Positions 6,588-15,110 of a stretch of DNA of 15,456 nt are shown piece by piece. Both the position numbers and the translations under genes were made by a program. The notes under the pieces were generated by a model that did not search any database, was not told the DNA's origin, and worked only from the letters and a program-made list of their open reading frames with translations. Position 1 is the first letter of the stretch; each line of letters begins with the position of its first letter. This DNA comes from Paucimonas sp. (GTDB taxonomy: Bacteria > Pseudomonadota > Gammaproteobacteria > Burkholderiales > Burkholderiaceae_D): NCBI GenBank assembly GCA_029266815.1, contig JAQSWC010000008.1:1-15456 (forward strand), given 5' to 3'.

Positions 6588-7792
6588 ATGCGGCCTCCGC
6601 GCATGAGAACTCTATTCTCGTAATCAATCCTTAAGAGAATTGCGAGACCAACACAATTGATCAGCACACCCGACCCGCCATAACTCATCAGCGGCAATGT
6701 CAAGCCCTTGGTTGGCAGAAGGCCGAGGTTCACGCCCATGTTGATGAACGCTTGCACGCCGATCCAGATACCGATGCCCTTCGCGGCCAGTCCGGCAAAG
6801 GTGAGGTCAAGCGCAATCGCCTGGCGGCCAATGTCGAATGCGCGCTTGACGATCCAGTAGAACAGGAAAACCACCACCAGCACGCCGGCAAAACCCAGCT
6901 CCTCGCCGATCACGGCCAGAAGGAAGTCGGTATGAGCTTCCGGCAGATAGTGAAGTTTTTCAACGCTGCCGCCGAGACCAACGCCAAACAACTCGCCGCG
7001 CCCGAAGGCGATCAGCGAATGCGACAACTGATACGCCTTGCCGAGGGCGTTCTCTTCTTCCCAGGGATTGAGATAGGCAAAAATGCGTTCGCGCCGCCAG
7101 GGCGAAAGCAGGATCACCGAGGTAAAGATACCGACCAGCGTGGCGCCGATGCCGCCGAACCAGATGCCGTTGATGCCGCCCAAAAACAGGATGCCCATCG
7201 CAATGCAGACGATGACGCCGAAGGCGCCGAGATCGGGTTCGAGCAGCAACAGCAGACCGACACAACCGATTGCCGCGGCCATTGGCATGAAACCCTTGGT
7301 CAGCTTGTGCATGTATTCCTGCTTGCGCACGGTGTAGCTGGCTGCGTACAGCACAACGAACAACTTCATCAGCTCCGAAGGCTGGATGTTGAAGCCTTTG
7401 AATGCGATCCAGCGTCTGGCGCCGTTGACGCCCTTGCCGATACCGGGCACAAGTACCAGCACCAGTAGAACCAGAGTAGCCACGAAGAACCAAGGCGCAA
7501 GACGGCGCCAAGTTTCCACTCTCACGCGAAACGCGAGCAGGCCTGCCAGCAACGACACGCCGACGAAGGTTGCCTGACGCATCAGGAAATGCGAATTCTT
7601 GTAGTTCGCATATTTAGGTGAATCCGGCAGGGCAATCGAAGCCGAGTAGACCATCACCATGCCGAACAGCATCAGCAGCAATACGACCCATACCAGAGGC
7701 TGGTCGTATTCCATCATGCGCGAGCGCTGCGCATAACGGTTGGCCGAGGCCGCTTCGCTGGCGGCAAAGAAAGAAGGCAAGGCCAGCTTCAT
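6584..7792 (-). CDS. ftsW: FtsW, septal peptidoglycan polymerase (SEDS family)
   Basis: FtsW is the polytopic inner-membrane glycosyltransferase that polymerises lipid II at the septum with FtsI. The 402 residues begin with a cytoplasmic segment of about 30 and then show roughly ten hydrophobic segments. Family motifs: NGARRWIAF (123-131), QPSELMK (137-143), LEPDLGAFG (184-192), the large periplasmic-loop motif EAHTDFLLAVIGEELG (285-300), in which D289 matches the catalytic Asp297 of E. coli, and LPTKGLTLPLMSYGGSG (359-375). FtsW is distinguished from RodA by pairing with murG, ftsI and other division genes. The start overlaps the murD stop as ATGA (7789-7792), with GGGGAG eight bases upstream inside murD. 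Confidence 0.97.
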   Translation of the reverse strand: MKLALPSFFAASEAASANRYAQRSRMMEYDQPLVWVVLLLMLFGMVMVYSASIALPDSPKYANYKNSHFLMRQATFVGVSLLAGLLAFRVRVETWRRLAPWFFVATLVLLVLVLVPGIGKGVNGARRWIAFKGFNIQPSELMKLFVVLYAASYTVRKQEYMHKLTKGFMPMAAAIGCVGLLLLLEPDLGAFGVIVCIAMGILFLGGINGIWFGGIGATLVGIFTSVILLSPWRRERIFAYLNPWEEENALGKAYQLSHSLIAFGRGELFGVGLGGSVEKLHYLPEAHTDFLLAVIGEELGFAGVLVVVFLFYWIVKRAFDIGRQAIALDLTFAGLAAKGIGIWIGVQAFINMGVNLGLLPTKGLTLPLMSYGGSGVLINCVGLAILLRIDYENRVLMRGGRI

Positions 7793-9288
7793 GCAGGCAT
7801 CTCCCCGCGCTCCAGCGCGACTTCGCGCACTTCATCCGCAAACACCTGAGCGCGATGCGCGTAATTCCGGAACATGTCCAGGCTGGCGCAGGCGGGTGAC
7901 AGCAACACTACATCGCCTGCCTGCGCGGTTTCCGCTGCACGGCGAACCGCTTCCTCTAGCGTCGCGCAGTCCAGCAATTCGACGTTCGCCTGTTGCAGCG
8001 ATTCGCGTATGGCCTGCGCATCCTTACCGATCAGCACCACGGCGCGCACGTACTTCGCCACCGGCTCGGCCAGGGGCGCAAATTCCTGCCCCTTGCCATC
8101 GCCGCCGGCAATCAGCACGATGCGACCGGAACCATTGAAGTTCGCTCCCAGTCCGTTCAAGGCCGCGACCGTCGCACCGACATTGGTTCCCTTGCTGTCG
8201 TCGTAATACTCGACACCACTGATAGTGGCAATCAATTCAACCCGATGCGGCTCGCCCGCATACTCGCGCAGACCGTGCAGCAGCGGAGCCAGAGGCAAGC
8301 CGACAGCGCGGCACAAGGCCAGCGCAGCCAGGGCATTCATGGCATTGTGGCGGCCGCGTATTTTCAATGCGTCCGAGGGCATCAGGCGGGAAAACAGCAG
8401 CTCGGCTTCTTCCTGGCTTTCCTTGCGGCGGCGCTTCTTTGCGCCACCGTCGTCTTCCGACGTTGCCAGCATCAGCCACTGCATGCCGTTTTCATTCGCC
8501 AGGCCAAGGCAGTCCGGCTGGTCGGGCGCATCGGCACCGAAGGTGACAACTGCCGCCAGCGGCGAAGCCATCTGCATCACCCGCGCATCGTCGCGATTCA
8601 AGACGCGGATCGTGTGCGCGCCGAAGATGCGCGCCTTGGCTTCGGCATAACTTTCCATGTCGCCGTGCCAGTCGAGGTGGTCCTGTGTGATGTTGAGCAC
8701 CGTTGCTGCATCCGCCTGCAAACTGTAGGTGGTATGCAACTGGAAGCTCGACAGTTCCAGCACCCATGCCTGCGGCAGGCTGTCATTGTCGAGCGCATCG
8801 CGCAGGACGTCTAGCGCTGCGGGGCTGATATTGCCCGCCACCTGGACTGTCAATCCGGCACGGCGGCACAGCAGGCCGGTGAGGCTGGTGACGGTGGTTT
8901 TGCCGTTGGTGCCGGTAATGGCGACGACCTTAGGCGCATAGGCGCGCTCTTCCTTCAAGGCTGCCAGCGCCTGCGCAAACAGTTCGATCTCGCCCCAGAC
9001 GGGGATGTTCTTCTCCGCCGCTGCCGGCAGAATTGCAGCGAGCTCCCGATTCGGCGCCAGGCCCGGACTCACGGCGACGAAGTCGATGCCTTCGAGCAGC
9101 GCAGCATCGAAAGCACCGCCGATGAATTCCGCATCCGCAGCATGCTCCCGTAATGCCGCGAAGCGCTCCGGTGCTTCTCGCGTGTCGGCCACGCGCAGAT
9201 GGGCGCCGCCACGCTTCAGCCAGCGCGCCATCGCCAGGCCCGATTCGCCGAGCCCGAGTACCAGAACGTATTTGCCTTCGTAGTTCAT
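7789..9288 (-). CDS. murD: UDP-N-acetylmuramoyl-L-alanine--D-glutamate ligase
   Basis: MurD adds D-glutamate to UDP-MurNAc-L-Ala in the cytoplasm. Seen: the N-terminal nucleotide-fold motif VLGLGESGLAMARWL (10-24), P-loop GTNGKTT (126-132), ELSSFQL (178-184), NITQDHLDWHGD (199-210), GRHNAMNALAA (312-322), YYDDSKGTN (361-369) and SPACASLDMF (464-473). At 499 residues it is about 60 longer than E. coli MurD (438). Much of the extra length is a charged insert at about 275-300, containing EDDGG then KKRRRK (284-289) and a Glu-rich segment, between the central-domain beta strands and the GRHN motif. The start overlaps the mraY stop as ATGA and has only a poor ribosome site, so coupling to mraY is likely. 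Confidence 0.97.
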   Translation of the reverse strand: MNYEGKYVLVLGLGESGLAMARWLKRGGAHLRVADTREAPERFAALREHAADAEFIGGAFDAALLEGIDFVAVSPGLAPNRELAAILPAAAEKNIPVWGEIELFAQALAALKEERAYAPKVVAITGTNGKTTVTSLTGLLCRRAGLTVQVAGNISPAALDVLRDALDNDSLPQAWVLELSSFQLHTTYSLQADAATVLNITQDHLDWHGDMESYAEAKARIFGAHTIRVLNRDDARVMQMASPLAAVVTFGADAPDQPDCLGLANENGMQWLMLATSEDDGGAKKRRRKESQEEAELLFSRLMPSDALKIRGRHNAMNALAALALCRAVGLPLAPLLHGLREYAGEPHRVELIATISGVEYYDDSKGTNVGATVAALNGLGANFNGSGRIVLIAGGDGKGQEFAPLAEPVAKYVRAVVLIGKDAQAIRESLQQANVELLDCATLEEAVRRAAETAQAGDVVLLSPACASLDMFRNYAHRAQVFADEVREVALERGEMPA

Positions 9289-10454
9289 CGCAGTTTCAGA
9301 GTCGATAGTCCGAACAACACCAGCATCATCGTGATAATCCAGAAACGCACCACCACCTGCGTCTCTTTCCAGCCCTTTTTTTCGAAATGGTGGTGCAGCG
9401 GCGCCATCAGGAAGATCCTGCGGCCGACGCCGTACCGTTTCTTGGTGTACTTGAAATAGCTCACCTGGAGCATGATGGAGAGTGTTTCCACCACGAAGAT
9501 GCCGCCCATGATGAAGAGCACAATCTCCTGACGCACAATCACGGCAATCGTGCCGAGCGCGCCACCCAGCGCGAGCGCGCCGACGTCACCCATAAATACT
9601 TGCGCGGGATAAGCGTTGAACCACAGGAACGCCAGTCCGGCGCCGGCAATCGCGCCGCAAAAAATCAGCAATTCCCCGGCGCCGGGTATGTACGGAATGA
9701 ACAGATACTTCGCATACGTCACGCTGCCGGTGAGATAAGCAATTAAACCGAGCGCGCTGCCGACCATCACGGTCGGCATGATCGCAAGACCGTCGAGGCC
9801 GTCAGTGAAGTTCACTGCATTCGATGAACCGACGATCACGCAAAACGTCAATGCCATGAAACCCCACACGCCCAGCGGATAGCTGATCGTTTTGAAGAAA
9901 GGCACGATGAGGTCGGCCTTCGGCGGCAGGTCCAGGCTGAAACCCGACTGTACCCATTCTACGAAGAGGTTCCATACCTGGGTGTTGGTCGGCGCCGATA
10001 CCGAGAAGGCCAGATAGATGGCGGCCACGATGCCGATCAGGGATTGCCAGAAGAATTTCTGGCGCGAGGGCATGCCTTCCGGATCCTTGTACACCACCTT
10101 TCGATAATCGTCCGCCCAGCCAACTGCGCCGAAGCCGAACGTCACGATCAATACGATCCAGACGAAACGGTTGGTCAGGTCGGACCACAAGAGCGTGGCA
10201 ACGCCGATGGCGATCAGGATCAGCGCACCGCCCATCGTCGGCGTGCCGCTTTTCACCAAGTGCGTCTCGACGCCGTAAGCGCGCACGGCCTGGCCGATCT
10301 TCATGCGCGCCAGCATGCGGATCACCGCGGGGCCGGCAATCAGGCCGATCGCCAGTGCCGTCAGTGTCGCGAACACCGCGCGGAACGTGATGAAACTGAA
10401 CACCCTGAAAGCACCGATGTCCTGCTGAAAATATTGTGCGAGCCAGAGCAGCAT
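9285..10454 (-). CDS. mraY: Phospho-N-acetylmuramoyl-pentapeptide-transferase
   Basis: MraY is the polytopic inner-membrane enzyme that moves phospho-MurNAc-pentapeptide onto undecaprenyl phosphate, making lipid I. Seen: HLVKSGTPTMGG (65-76), the aspartate pair D115-D116 in WADDYRK, NFTDGLDGLA (215-224), FMGDVGALALGG with D290 (matching catalytic Asp267 of E. coli) and the APLHHHFE motif (351-358). About ten hydrophobic segments are visible. At 389 residues it is some 29 longer than E. coli MraY (360). The extra residues lie mainly in the loop at about 150-190, which is predicted outside the core helices. The start shares one base with the murF stop (TAATG), and AGGA (10464-10467) nine bases upstream is a usable ribosome site. 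Confidence 0.98.
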   Translation of the reverse strand: MLLWLAQYFQQDIGAFRVFSFITFRAVFATLTALAIGLIAGPAVIRMLARMKIGQAVRAYGVETHLVKSGTPTMGGALILIAIGVATLLWSDLTNRFVWIVLIVTFGFGAVGWADDYRKVVYKDPEGMPSRQKFFWQSLIGIVAAIYLAFSVSAPTNTQVWNLFVEWVQSGFSLDLPPKADLIVPFFKTISYPLGVWGFMALTFCVIVGSSNAVNFTDGLDGLAIMPTVMVGSALGLIAYLTGSVTYAKYLFIPYIPGAGELLIFCGAIAGAGLAFLWFNAYPAQVFMGDVGALALGGALGTIAVIVRQEIVLFIMGGIFVVETLSIMLQVSYFKYTKKRYGVGRRIFLMAPLHHHFEKKGWKETQVVVRFWIITMMLVLFGLSTLKLR

Positions 10455-11827
10455 TAATGTGTTTCCTGAGGTGATTGACCGATGAGATGCTGCACGATGC
10501 GCTCCATTTTCATGAAGCGAGATCCTTTGACGAGCACAGTGGCGCCTGCGGGCAATGCCTTTTCCACTTCGTTGCCGAGCACGCCGGCATCAGTGAAGTG
10601 CGCTGCTCCGCTGCCAAATGCAGAGGTTGAATGCGATGCCAGTTCGCCAAGCGTGAAGAGGTGGTCTATGCCGCGGCTTTTCGCGTATTGACCCACTTCG
10701 GCATGAAATTCCGGCCCATCGTCGCCGACCTCGCCCATGTCTCCGAGCACCAGCAAACGCGGAGACGGCATATTGGCCAGCACGTCGATTGCCGCGCGAA
10801 CCGAATCCGGGTTGGCGTTATAGGTATCGTCGATCACGAGCGCGCCATTCACCGCTTTCTTGCGCTGCAATCGACCGTTGACTGGAGCAAATGCTTCCAG
10901 CCCTTTGCAGATTGCCTCCATGCTGATTCCTGCAGCAAGAGAGCATGCAATGGCGGCCAAAGCATTGCGTACATTGTGAACGCCCGCCGCTGATAATTGC
11001 ACGTCGAAATCCTGCCGAAGGGCCGTGACTCGCAAGTCGCTGCCGAAATCATTCGGACGATAGGTACAGCGTACGTCTGCGCTATCTGTCAGGCCGAACG
11101 TGATGCTGCGCCGGCTCTTTTCCGCGGCATACCCTTGCCACAATGCTGTGTACTCATCGTCAGCGGGATACACGGCCACGCCGTCTTCCGGCAACGAGCG
11201 GATCACCGATCCGTTTTCCTTTGCCACGGCTTCCACGCTTTCCATGAATTCCTGGTGTTCGCGCTGGGCATTGTTGACCAAGCCGACGGTCGGCAATGCG
11301 ATGGACGACAGGATGCCAATCTCGCCGGGATGATTCATGCCGAGCTCAATGACGGCGGCACGGCATTGCGCGTTCAGGCGGAACAGCGTCAGCGGCACGC
11401 CGACTTCATTGTTAAGGTTGCCGCGTGTCGCAAGATATTCGTCGCCGAACGCCGCGTTGAGAATCGATGCGATCATTTCCTTCACTGTCGTCTTGCCGTT
11501 GCTGCCGGTGACGCCGATGACTGGAATGGCAAACTGTGTGCGCCAAAAACGTCCTATTTCTCCCAGAGCGACACGCGCATCCGGTACCACGAGCGCAGGC
11601 AAGGTGAATCCGTCTGGCAATCTCTCAGCCACTACGGCCGCGACGCCGCGGGCCGCCACATCGGGAAGAAAATCGTTGGCATCGAAACGTTCGCCGCGCA
11701 AAGCGATGAACAGGTTGCCCGGAGCAACCGCGCGGCTGTCCGTGGACGCGCCGTCGAATGCTGCATCGCGCGTCAATCGCGCGTTGCTTAACGACGGCTG
11801 CAAGGCTGCCAGTGTCGATTTCATCAT
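10454..11827 (-). CDS. murF: UDP-N-acetylmuramoyl-tripeptide--D-alanyl-D-alanine ligase
   Basis: MurF completes the cytoplasmic precursor by adding the D-Ala-D-Ala made by Ddl. The frame stays open upstream to an ATG at 11983, but those 52 extra residues fall inside murE and look like nothing in the family. The start chosen at 11827 overlaps the murE stop as ATGA, has GGGGG four bases upstream and gives 457 residues (E. coli 452). A second ATG directly follows (11824) and cannot be excluded. Seen: DSRAVAPGNLFIAL (30-43), P-loop GSNGKTT (108-114), GNLNNEVGVP (136-145), ELGMNHPGEI (161-170), DDTYNANPDS (333-342), LGDMGE (361-366) and KGSRFMKME (434-442). Complete and ordinary. Confidence 0.97.
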   Translation of the reverse strand: MMKSTLAALQPSLSNARLTRDAAFDGASTDSRAVAPGNLFIALRGERFDANDFLPDVAARGVAAVVAERLPDGFTLPALVVPDARVALGEIGRFWRTQFAIPVIGVTGSNGKTTVKEMIASILNAAFGDEYLATRGNLNNEVGVPLTLFRLNAQCRAAVIELGMNHPGEIGILSSIALPTVGLVNNAQREHQEFMESVEAVAKENGSVIRSLPEDGVAVYPADDEYTALWQGYAAEKSRRSITFGLTDSADVRCTYRPNDFGSDLRVTALRQDFDVQLSAAGVHNVRNALAAIACSLAAGISMEAICKGLEAFAPVNGRLQRKKAVNGALVIDDTYNANPDSVRAAIDVLANMPSPRLLVLGDMGEVGDDGPEFHAEVGQYAKSRGIDHLFTLGELASHSTSAFGSGAAHFTDAGVLGNEVEKALPAGATVLVKGSRFMKMERIVQHLIGQSPQETH

Positions 11828-13350
11828 GCGGCCCCCATCATCGTGGCTCGCGCAGCCAGTGCCAGCGCGGCATGATCGGCATCCAGGAACGGCAGCTTCT
11901 TGCCCTTGATTTCCTGATAGGTCTCGTGCCCCTTCCCGGCAAGCAGTACTACGTCCTGCTTGCCCGCATGCCGTACGGCCCACAGTATGGCTGCGGCACG
12001 GTCTTCAATTTCCATCGCTTTATTGGTTGATGCTTCTATGCCGGCAACAATCTGCCGGATGATGGCTTTCGGTTCTTCGCTCCGCGGGTTATCGCTGGTG
12101 ACGAGCACTTGGTCGGCGGCCATGGCGGCTGCACCCATCTGCGGGCGCTTGCCAGGATCGCGGTCGCCGCCGCAGCCGAAGACACACCACACCTTGCCAT
12201 TGCGTTCGTTTGCCACCTCGCGAAGCGCACGCAGGGTCTTTTCCAGCGCGTCCGGCGTGTGCGCATAATCGATCACTACCAGCGGCGCATCCTGACCGCC
12301 AAGCAATTGCATGCGGCCCGGAACCGGCGTCAATTCTTCCGCGGCTTCGATAGCGTCGTGCAGGGAAATGCCCTTAGCAAGCAGAGCACCGATCACTGCA
12401 AGCAGGTTGCTGACATTGAATTTGCCGACCAGTTGGGCTCGAACCTGATGCGAATCCGGACCGGCATGCAATTGGAATACCGTGCCGCCGTGGCTGTTGC
12501 GGATATCGGAGGCACGCAAGATGTTGATGCCGTCAACTCCGAGCTCTTTCAGCGTGTAGCCGCTGATGGCGACATCCGGCGAGTGCCGCTGGATATGCTC
12601 GACGAGCCGCACACCCGCATCGTCGTCGAGATTGACGACCGCGTGCCGCAGGCCTGGCCATGCAAACAGCTTCTGCTTGGCAGCCTCGTAATTCTGCATG
12701 TCGCCGTGGTAGTCCAGGTGATCGCGCGTGAGATTGGTGAACACCGCAATATCGACATGCAGGCCATCCAACCGCCCCTGGTCCAGGCCGATGGACGACG
12801 CTTCTATCGCCAACGCATCTACGCCGGACTGGCGCAATTCCACCAGCCGGCTTTGCAGCCGCACCGCATCCGGCGTCGTGTAACCGGTTTCGGCAAAATC
12901 GCCATGCTTGCCGGCGGTGTAGATGCCCACACCGAGCGTGCCGATCACTGCCGTACGCTCACCGAGACGCGACAGCGCATTTCCCAGCCACTGCGTGCAG
13001 GAGGTCTTGCCGTTGGTGCCGGTCACCGCAATCGACAACATGCCGATGTCAGGGCGCTCGTAGAAGGCATTGGCAAGCGGTCCCGCCAGACGCTGCAATC
13101 CGGGCACCGGCAGATGCGGTACATCCATGTGCTGCGGCCATGAAAAACCGTCGGCTTCGTACACAACGGCCGCAGCGCCGTGCTCGACTGCCGATGCAAC
13201 GAAGCTCCGGCCGTCCGCGCCTTCGCCGGGGAATGCAAAAAAGACATCACCGCTGCCGATCTGCCGGGAATCAGCGGAAAGTCGTGCGGAAGGCGCAACA
13301 CCTTTCAGCCAGGCCACGATGTCGTTCACGTTGTCTACGGTGCGGGTCAT
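11824..13350 (-). CDS. murE: UDP-MurNAc-L-Ala-D-Glu--2,6-diaminopimelate ligase
   Basis: MurE adds the third residue of the stem peptide. The motif DNPRSEEP (420-427) is the hallmark of enzymes that use meso-diaminopimelate instead of lysine, as expected in Gram-negative bacteria. Also seen: SADSRQIGSGDVFFAF (25-40), P-loop GTNGKTSCTQW (111-121), YTTPD (157-161), the S-S-I-G stretch at 185-188, NLTRDHLDYHGD (206-217), K225 in YEAAKQKLF (matching the carbamylated lysine of E. coli), GRMQLL (345-350), DYAHTPDAL (361-369) and AGKGHETYQ (471-479). The 508 residues are near the family norm (E. coli 495). The start at 13350 shares one base with the ftsI stop (TAATG), with GGGAG upstream; the stop overlaps murF. 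Confidence 0.98.
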   Translation of the reverse strand: MTRTVDNVNDIVAWLKGVAPSARLSADSRQIGSGDVFFAFPGEGADGRSFVASAVEHGAAAVVYEADGFSWPQHMDVPHLPVPGLQRLAGPLANAFYERPDIGMLSIAVTGTNGKTSCTQWLGNALSRLGERTAVIGTLGVGIYTAGKHGDFAETGYTTPDAVRLQSRLVELRQSGVDALAIEASSIGLDQGRLDGLHVDIAVFTNLTRDHLDYHGDMQNYEAAKQKLFAWPGLRHAVVNLDDDAGVRLVEHIQRHSPDVAISGYTLKELGVDGINILRASDIRNSHGGTVFQLHAGPDSHQVRAQLVGKFNVSNLLAVIGALLAKGISLHDAIEAAEELTPVPGRMQLLGGQDAPLVVIDYAHTPDALEKTLRALREVANERNGKVWCVFGCGGDRDPGKRPQMGAAAMAADQVLVTSDNPRSEEPKAIIRQIVAGIEASTNKAMEIEDRAAAILWAVRHAGKQDVVLLAGKGHETYQEIKGKKLPFLDADHAALALAARATMMGAA

Positions 13351-15110
13351 TACATGCTCTCCCGTACCGCATCGCTCGGAATGATAATGTCGGTCACGGA
13401 AGAGTCCGGCGCCACGTTCAGTGCGCGCAAGGTATTCGCGGCCACTGATGCAAAAACCGGCGCCGCCACTTCGCCTCCGTAATGCTTTCCGTTGGAAGGC
13501 TCATCGATCATGACGGCGATGACGACACGCGGATTGGATACCGGCGCAAAGCCAACGAACGATGCGACATATTTATTGACATAGCGCCCGCCCTCCAGCT
13601 TGTGCGCAGTGCCCGTCTTGCCGGCAACGCGATAGCCTGGCACCTGCGCACGCGGCGCCGTGCCTTGAGGCCCAGCTGCAGACTCCAGCATCGCACGCAT
13701 ATCGCGCGCAGTTTTCGGGCTTAGCACATGGTGGCCAGCCGGCGCCTCGGACAGCTTGCGGAACGACAGCGGAATGAGATCACCGTCACGCGCGAAGATC
13801 AGGTAGGAATGCGCCACCTGGATCAGCGACAGGGAAATGCCATGTCCGTAGCTCATGGTTGCCTGCTCGATAGGGCGCCAGGATTTGTAGGGGCGCACGC
13901 GACCCGCTACCGCGCCGGGGAAACCGAGCTTCGGCTGCTGACCGAAACCGACCGTAGTGAACAGGTCCCACATTTCCTGCGGCGGCATCTGCAGGGCCAT
14001 CTTCGCGGTGCCGACGTTGGATGACTTCTCGATCACCTGCGCCACGCTCAATACATCGTGTGGGTGAGCATCGCCAATCGTCGCACTGCCTATCGTCATG
14101 CGGCCTGGCGCGGTCTGGATCATGGTATCCGGACGCACGCGATTGGTTTCGAGCGCAAGGGCAACGGTAAACGGCTTCAGTGTAGAGCCGGGCTCGAAAG
14201 TATCGGTCAGTACCCGATTGCGCAATTGCGCGCCGGTTAGCGACGAGCGGTTGTTCGGGTTGTAGGTCGGCAGGTTGGCAAGCGCCAGTATCTCCCCCGT
14301 TTTCACATCCAGCACGACAACGCCGCCAGCCTTTGCACGGTGCTTTTCGACCGCTTCCTTCAATTGCGAAAAGGCGATGTATTGGATCGCGCTGTCAATC
14401 GAGAGCGCCAGATCCTTGCCGTCATGCGGATCGCGAATGGCACCGATGTCTTCCACGATATGGCCGAGCCGGTCCTTGATCACGCGGCGGCTGCCGGTCA
14501 CGCCGGCCAGATTCCGATGTTCGGCGAGCTCCATGCCCTCCTGCCCGACGTCTTCCACATTGGTGAAGCCGACGATATGGGCCATGACCTCGCCTTCGGG
14601 ATAGAAGCGCTTGTATTCCTTGCGCGTTTCAATGCCGGGTATGCCCAACTTGACGATCTTGGTAGCGATGTCCTGTTCCACCTGCCGCTTAAGGTAAACA
14701 AAGCTGCGGTCGGAATCGAGTTTCTTGCGCAGGTCTGCATTGCTCATTCCAAGCAGCCCTGCAAGTTCGCGCAGTTTCTCCGGCGGAGCACCCAGCGCAT
14801 CTTCCGGTATGGCCCAGATCGCTTTGACCGGGATCGAGGAGGCGAGTACATGCCCGTCGCGGTCGGTAATCTTGCCGCGCGTGGCGGGAAGTTCCAGCGT
14901 GCGCGCATAACGCGACTCGCCCTGCTTTTGCAGGAATTCGGTCGAGATGCCTTGCAGCCAAAGCGCCCGGCCGGCGAGGGCCGCAAACGCCGCGAACAGC
15001 GAGAACAGCACCAGCCGTGAACGCCATGAAGGAAGCTTGACCTCCAGCACCGGGCTGGCCGAAAACGGTACGCCCTTGGCGGCGGCTGTGCGAGGAGTGC
15101 GCGGAATCAC
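13350..15110 (-). CDS. ftsI: FtsI (PBP3), septal peptidoglycan transpeptidase
   Basis: FtsI is the class B penicillin-binding protein that cross-links septal peptidoglycan in the periplasm and works with FtsW. The 586 residues (E. coli 588) show a cytoplasmic tail of about 30, one membrane segment (about 33-53), the pedestal motif ATRGKITDRDG (76-86) and then the transpeptidase domain with S309-T-L-K312, S363-S-N365 and K498-T-G500. These are the complete active-site set. The start codon is GTG, at 15108-15110, overlapping the ftsL stop as GTGA; the other intact genes here start with ATG. GGGGG lies a few bases upstream. The C-terminus after about 565 is a short extension. The stop shares one base with the murE start. 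Confidence 0.97.
   Translation of the reverse strand: MIPRTPRTAAAKGVPFSASPVLEVKLPSWRSRLVLFSLFAAFAALAGRALWLQGISTEFLQKQGESRYARTLELPATRGKITDRDGHVLASSIPVKAIWAIPEDALGAPPEKLRELAGLLGMSNADLRKKLDSDRSFVYLKRQVEQDIATKIVKLGIPGIETRKEYKRFYPEGEVMAHIVGFTNVEDVGQEGMELAEHRNLAGVTGSRRVIKDRLGHIVEDIGAIRDPHDGKDLALSIDSAIQYIAFSQLKEAVEKHRAKAGGVVVLDVKTGEILALANLPTYNPNNRSSLTGAQLRNRVLTDTFEPGSTLKPFTVALALETNRVRPDTMIQTAPGRMTIGSATIGDAHPHDVLSVAQVIEKSSNVGTAKMALQMPPQEMWDLFTTVGFGQQPKLGFPGAVAGRVRPYKSWRPIEQATMSYGHGISLSLIQVAHSYLIFARDGDLIPLSFRKLSEAPAGHHVLSPKTARDMRAMLESAAGPQGTAPRAQVPGYRVAGKTGTAHKLEGGRYVNKYVASFVGFAPVSNPRVVIAVMIDEPSNGKHYGGEVAAPVFASVAANTLRALNVAPDSSVTDIIIPSDAVRESM

Noticed and set aside
11828..11983. N-terminal extension of murF by 52 residues to an upstream ATG
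   Set aside because: The extension lies inside the murE coding region, has shadow-like composition (Arg, Gly, Cys), and the ATG at 11827 overlaps the murE stop and gives the expected length.
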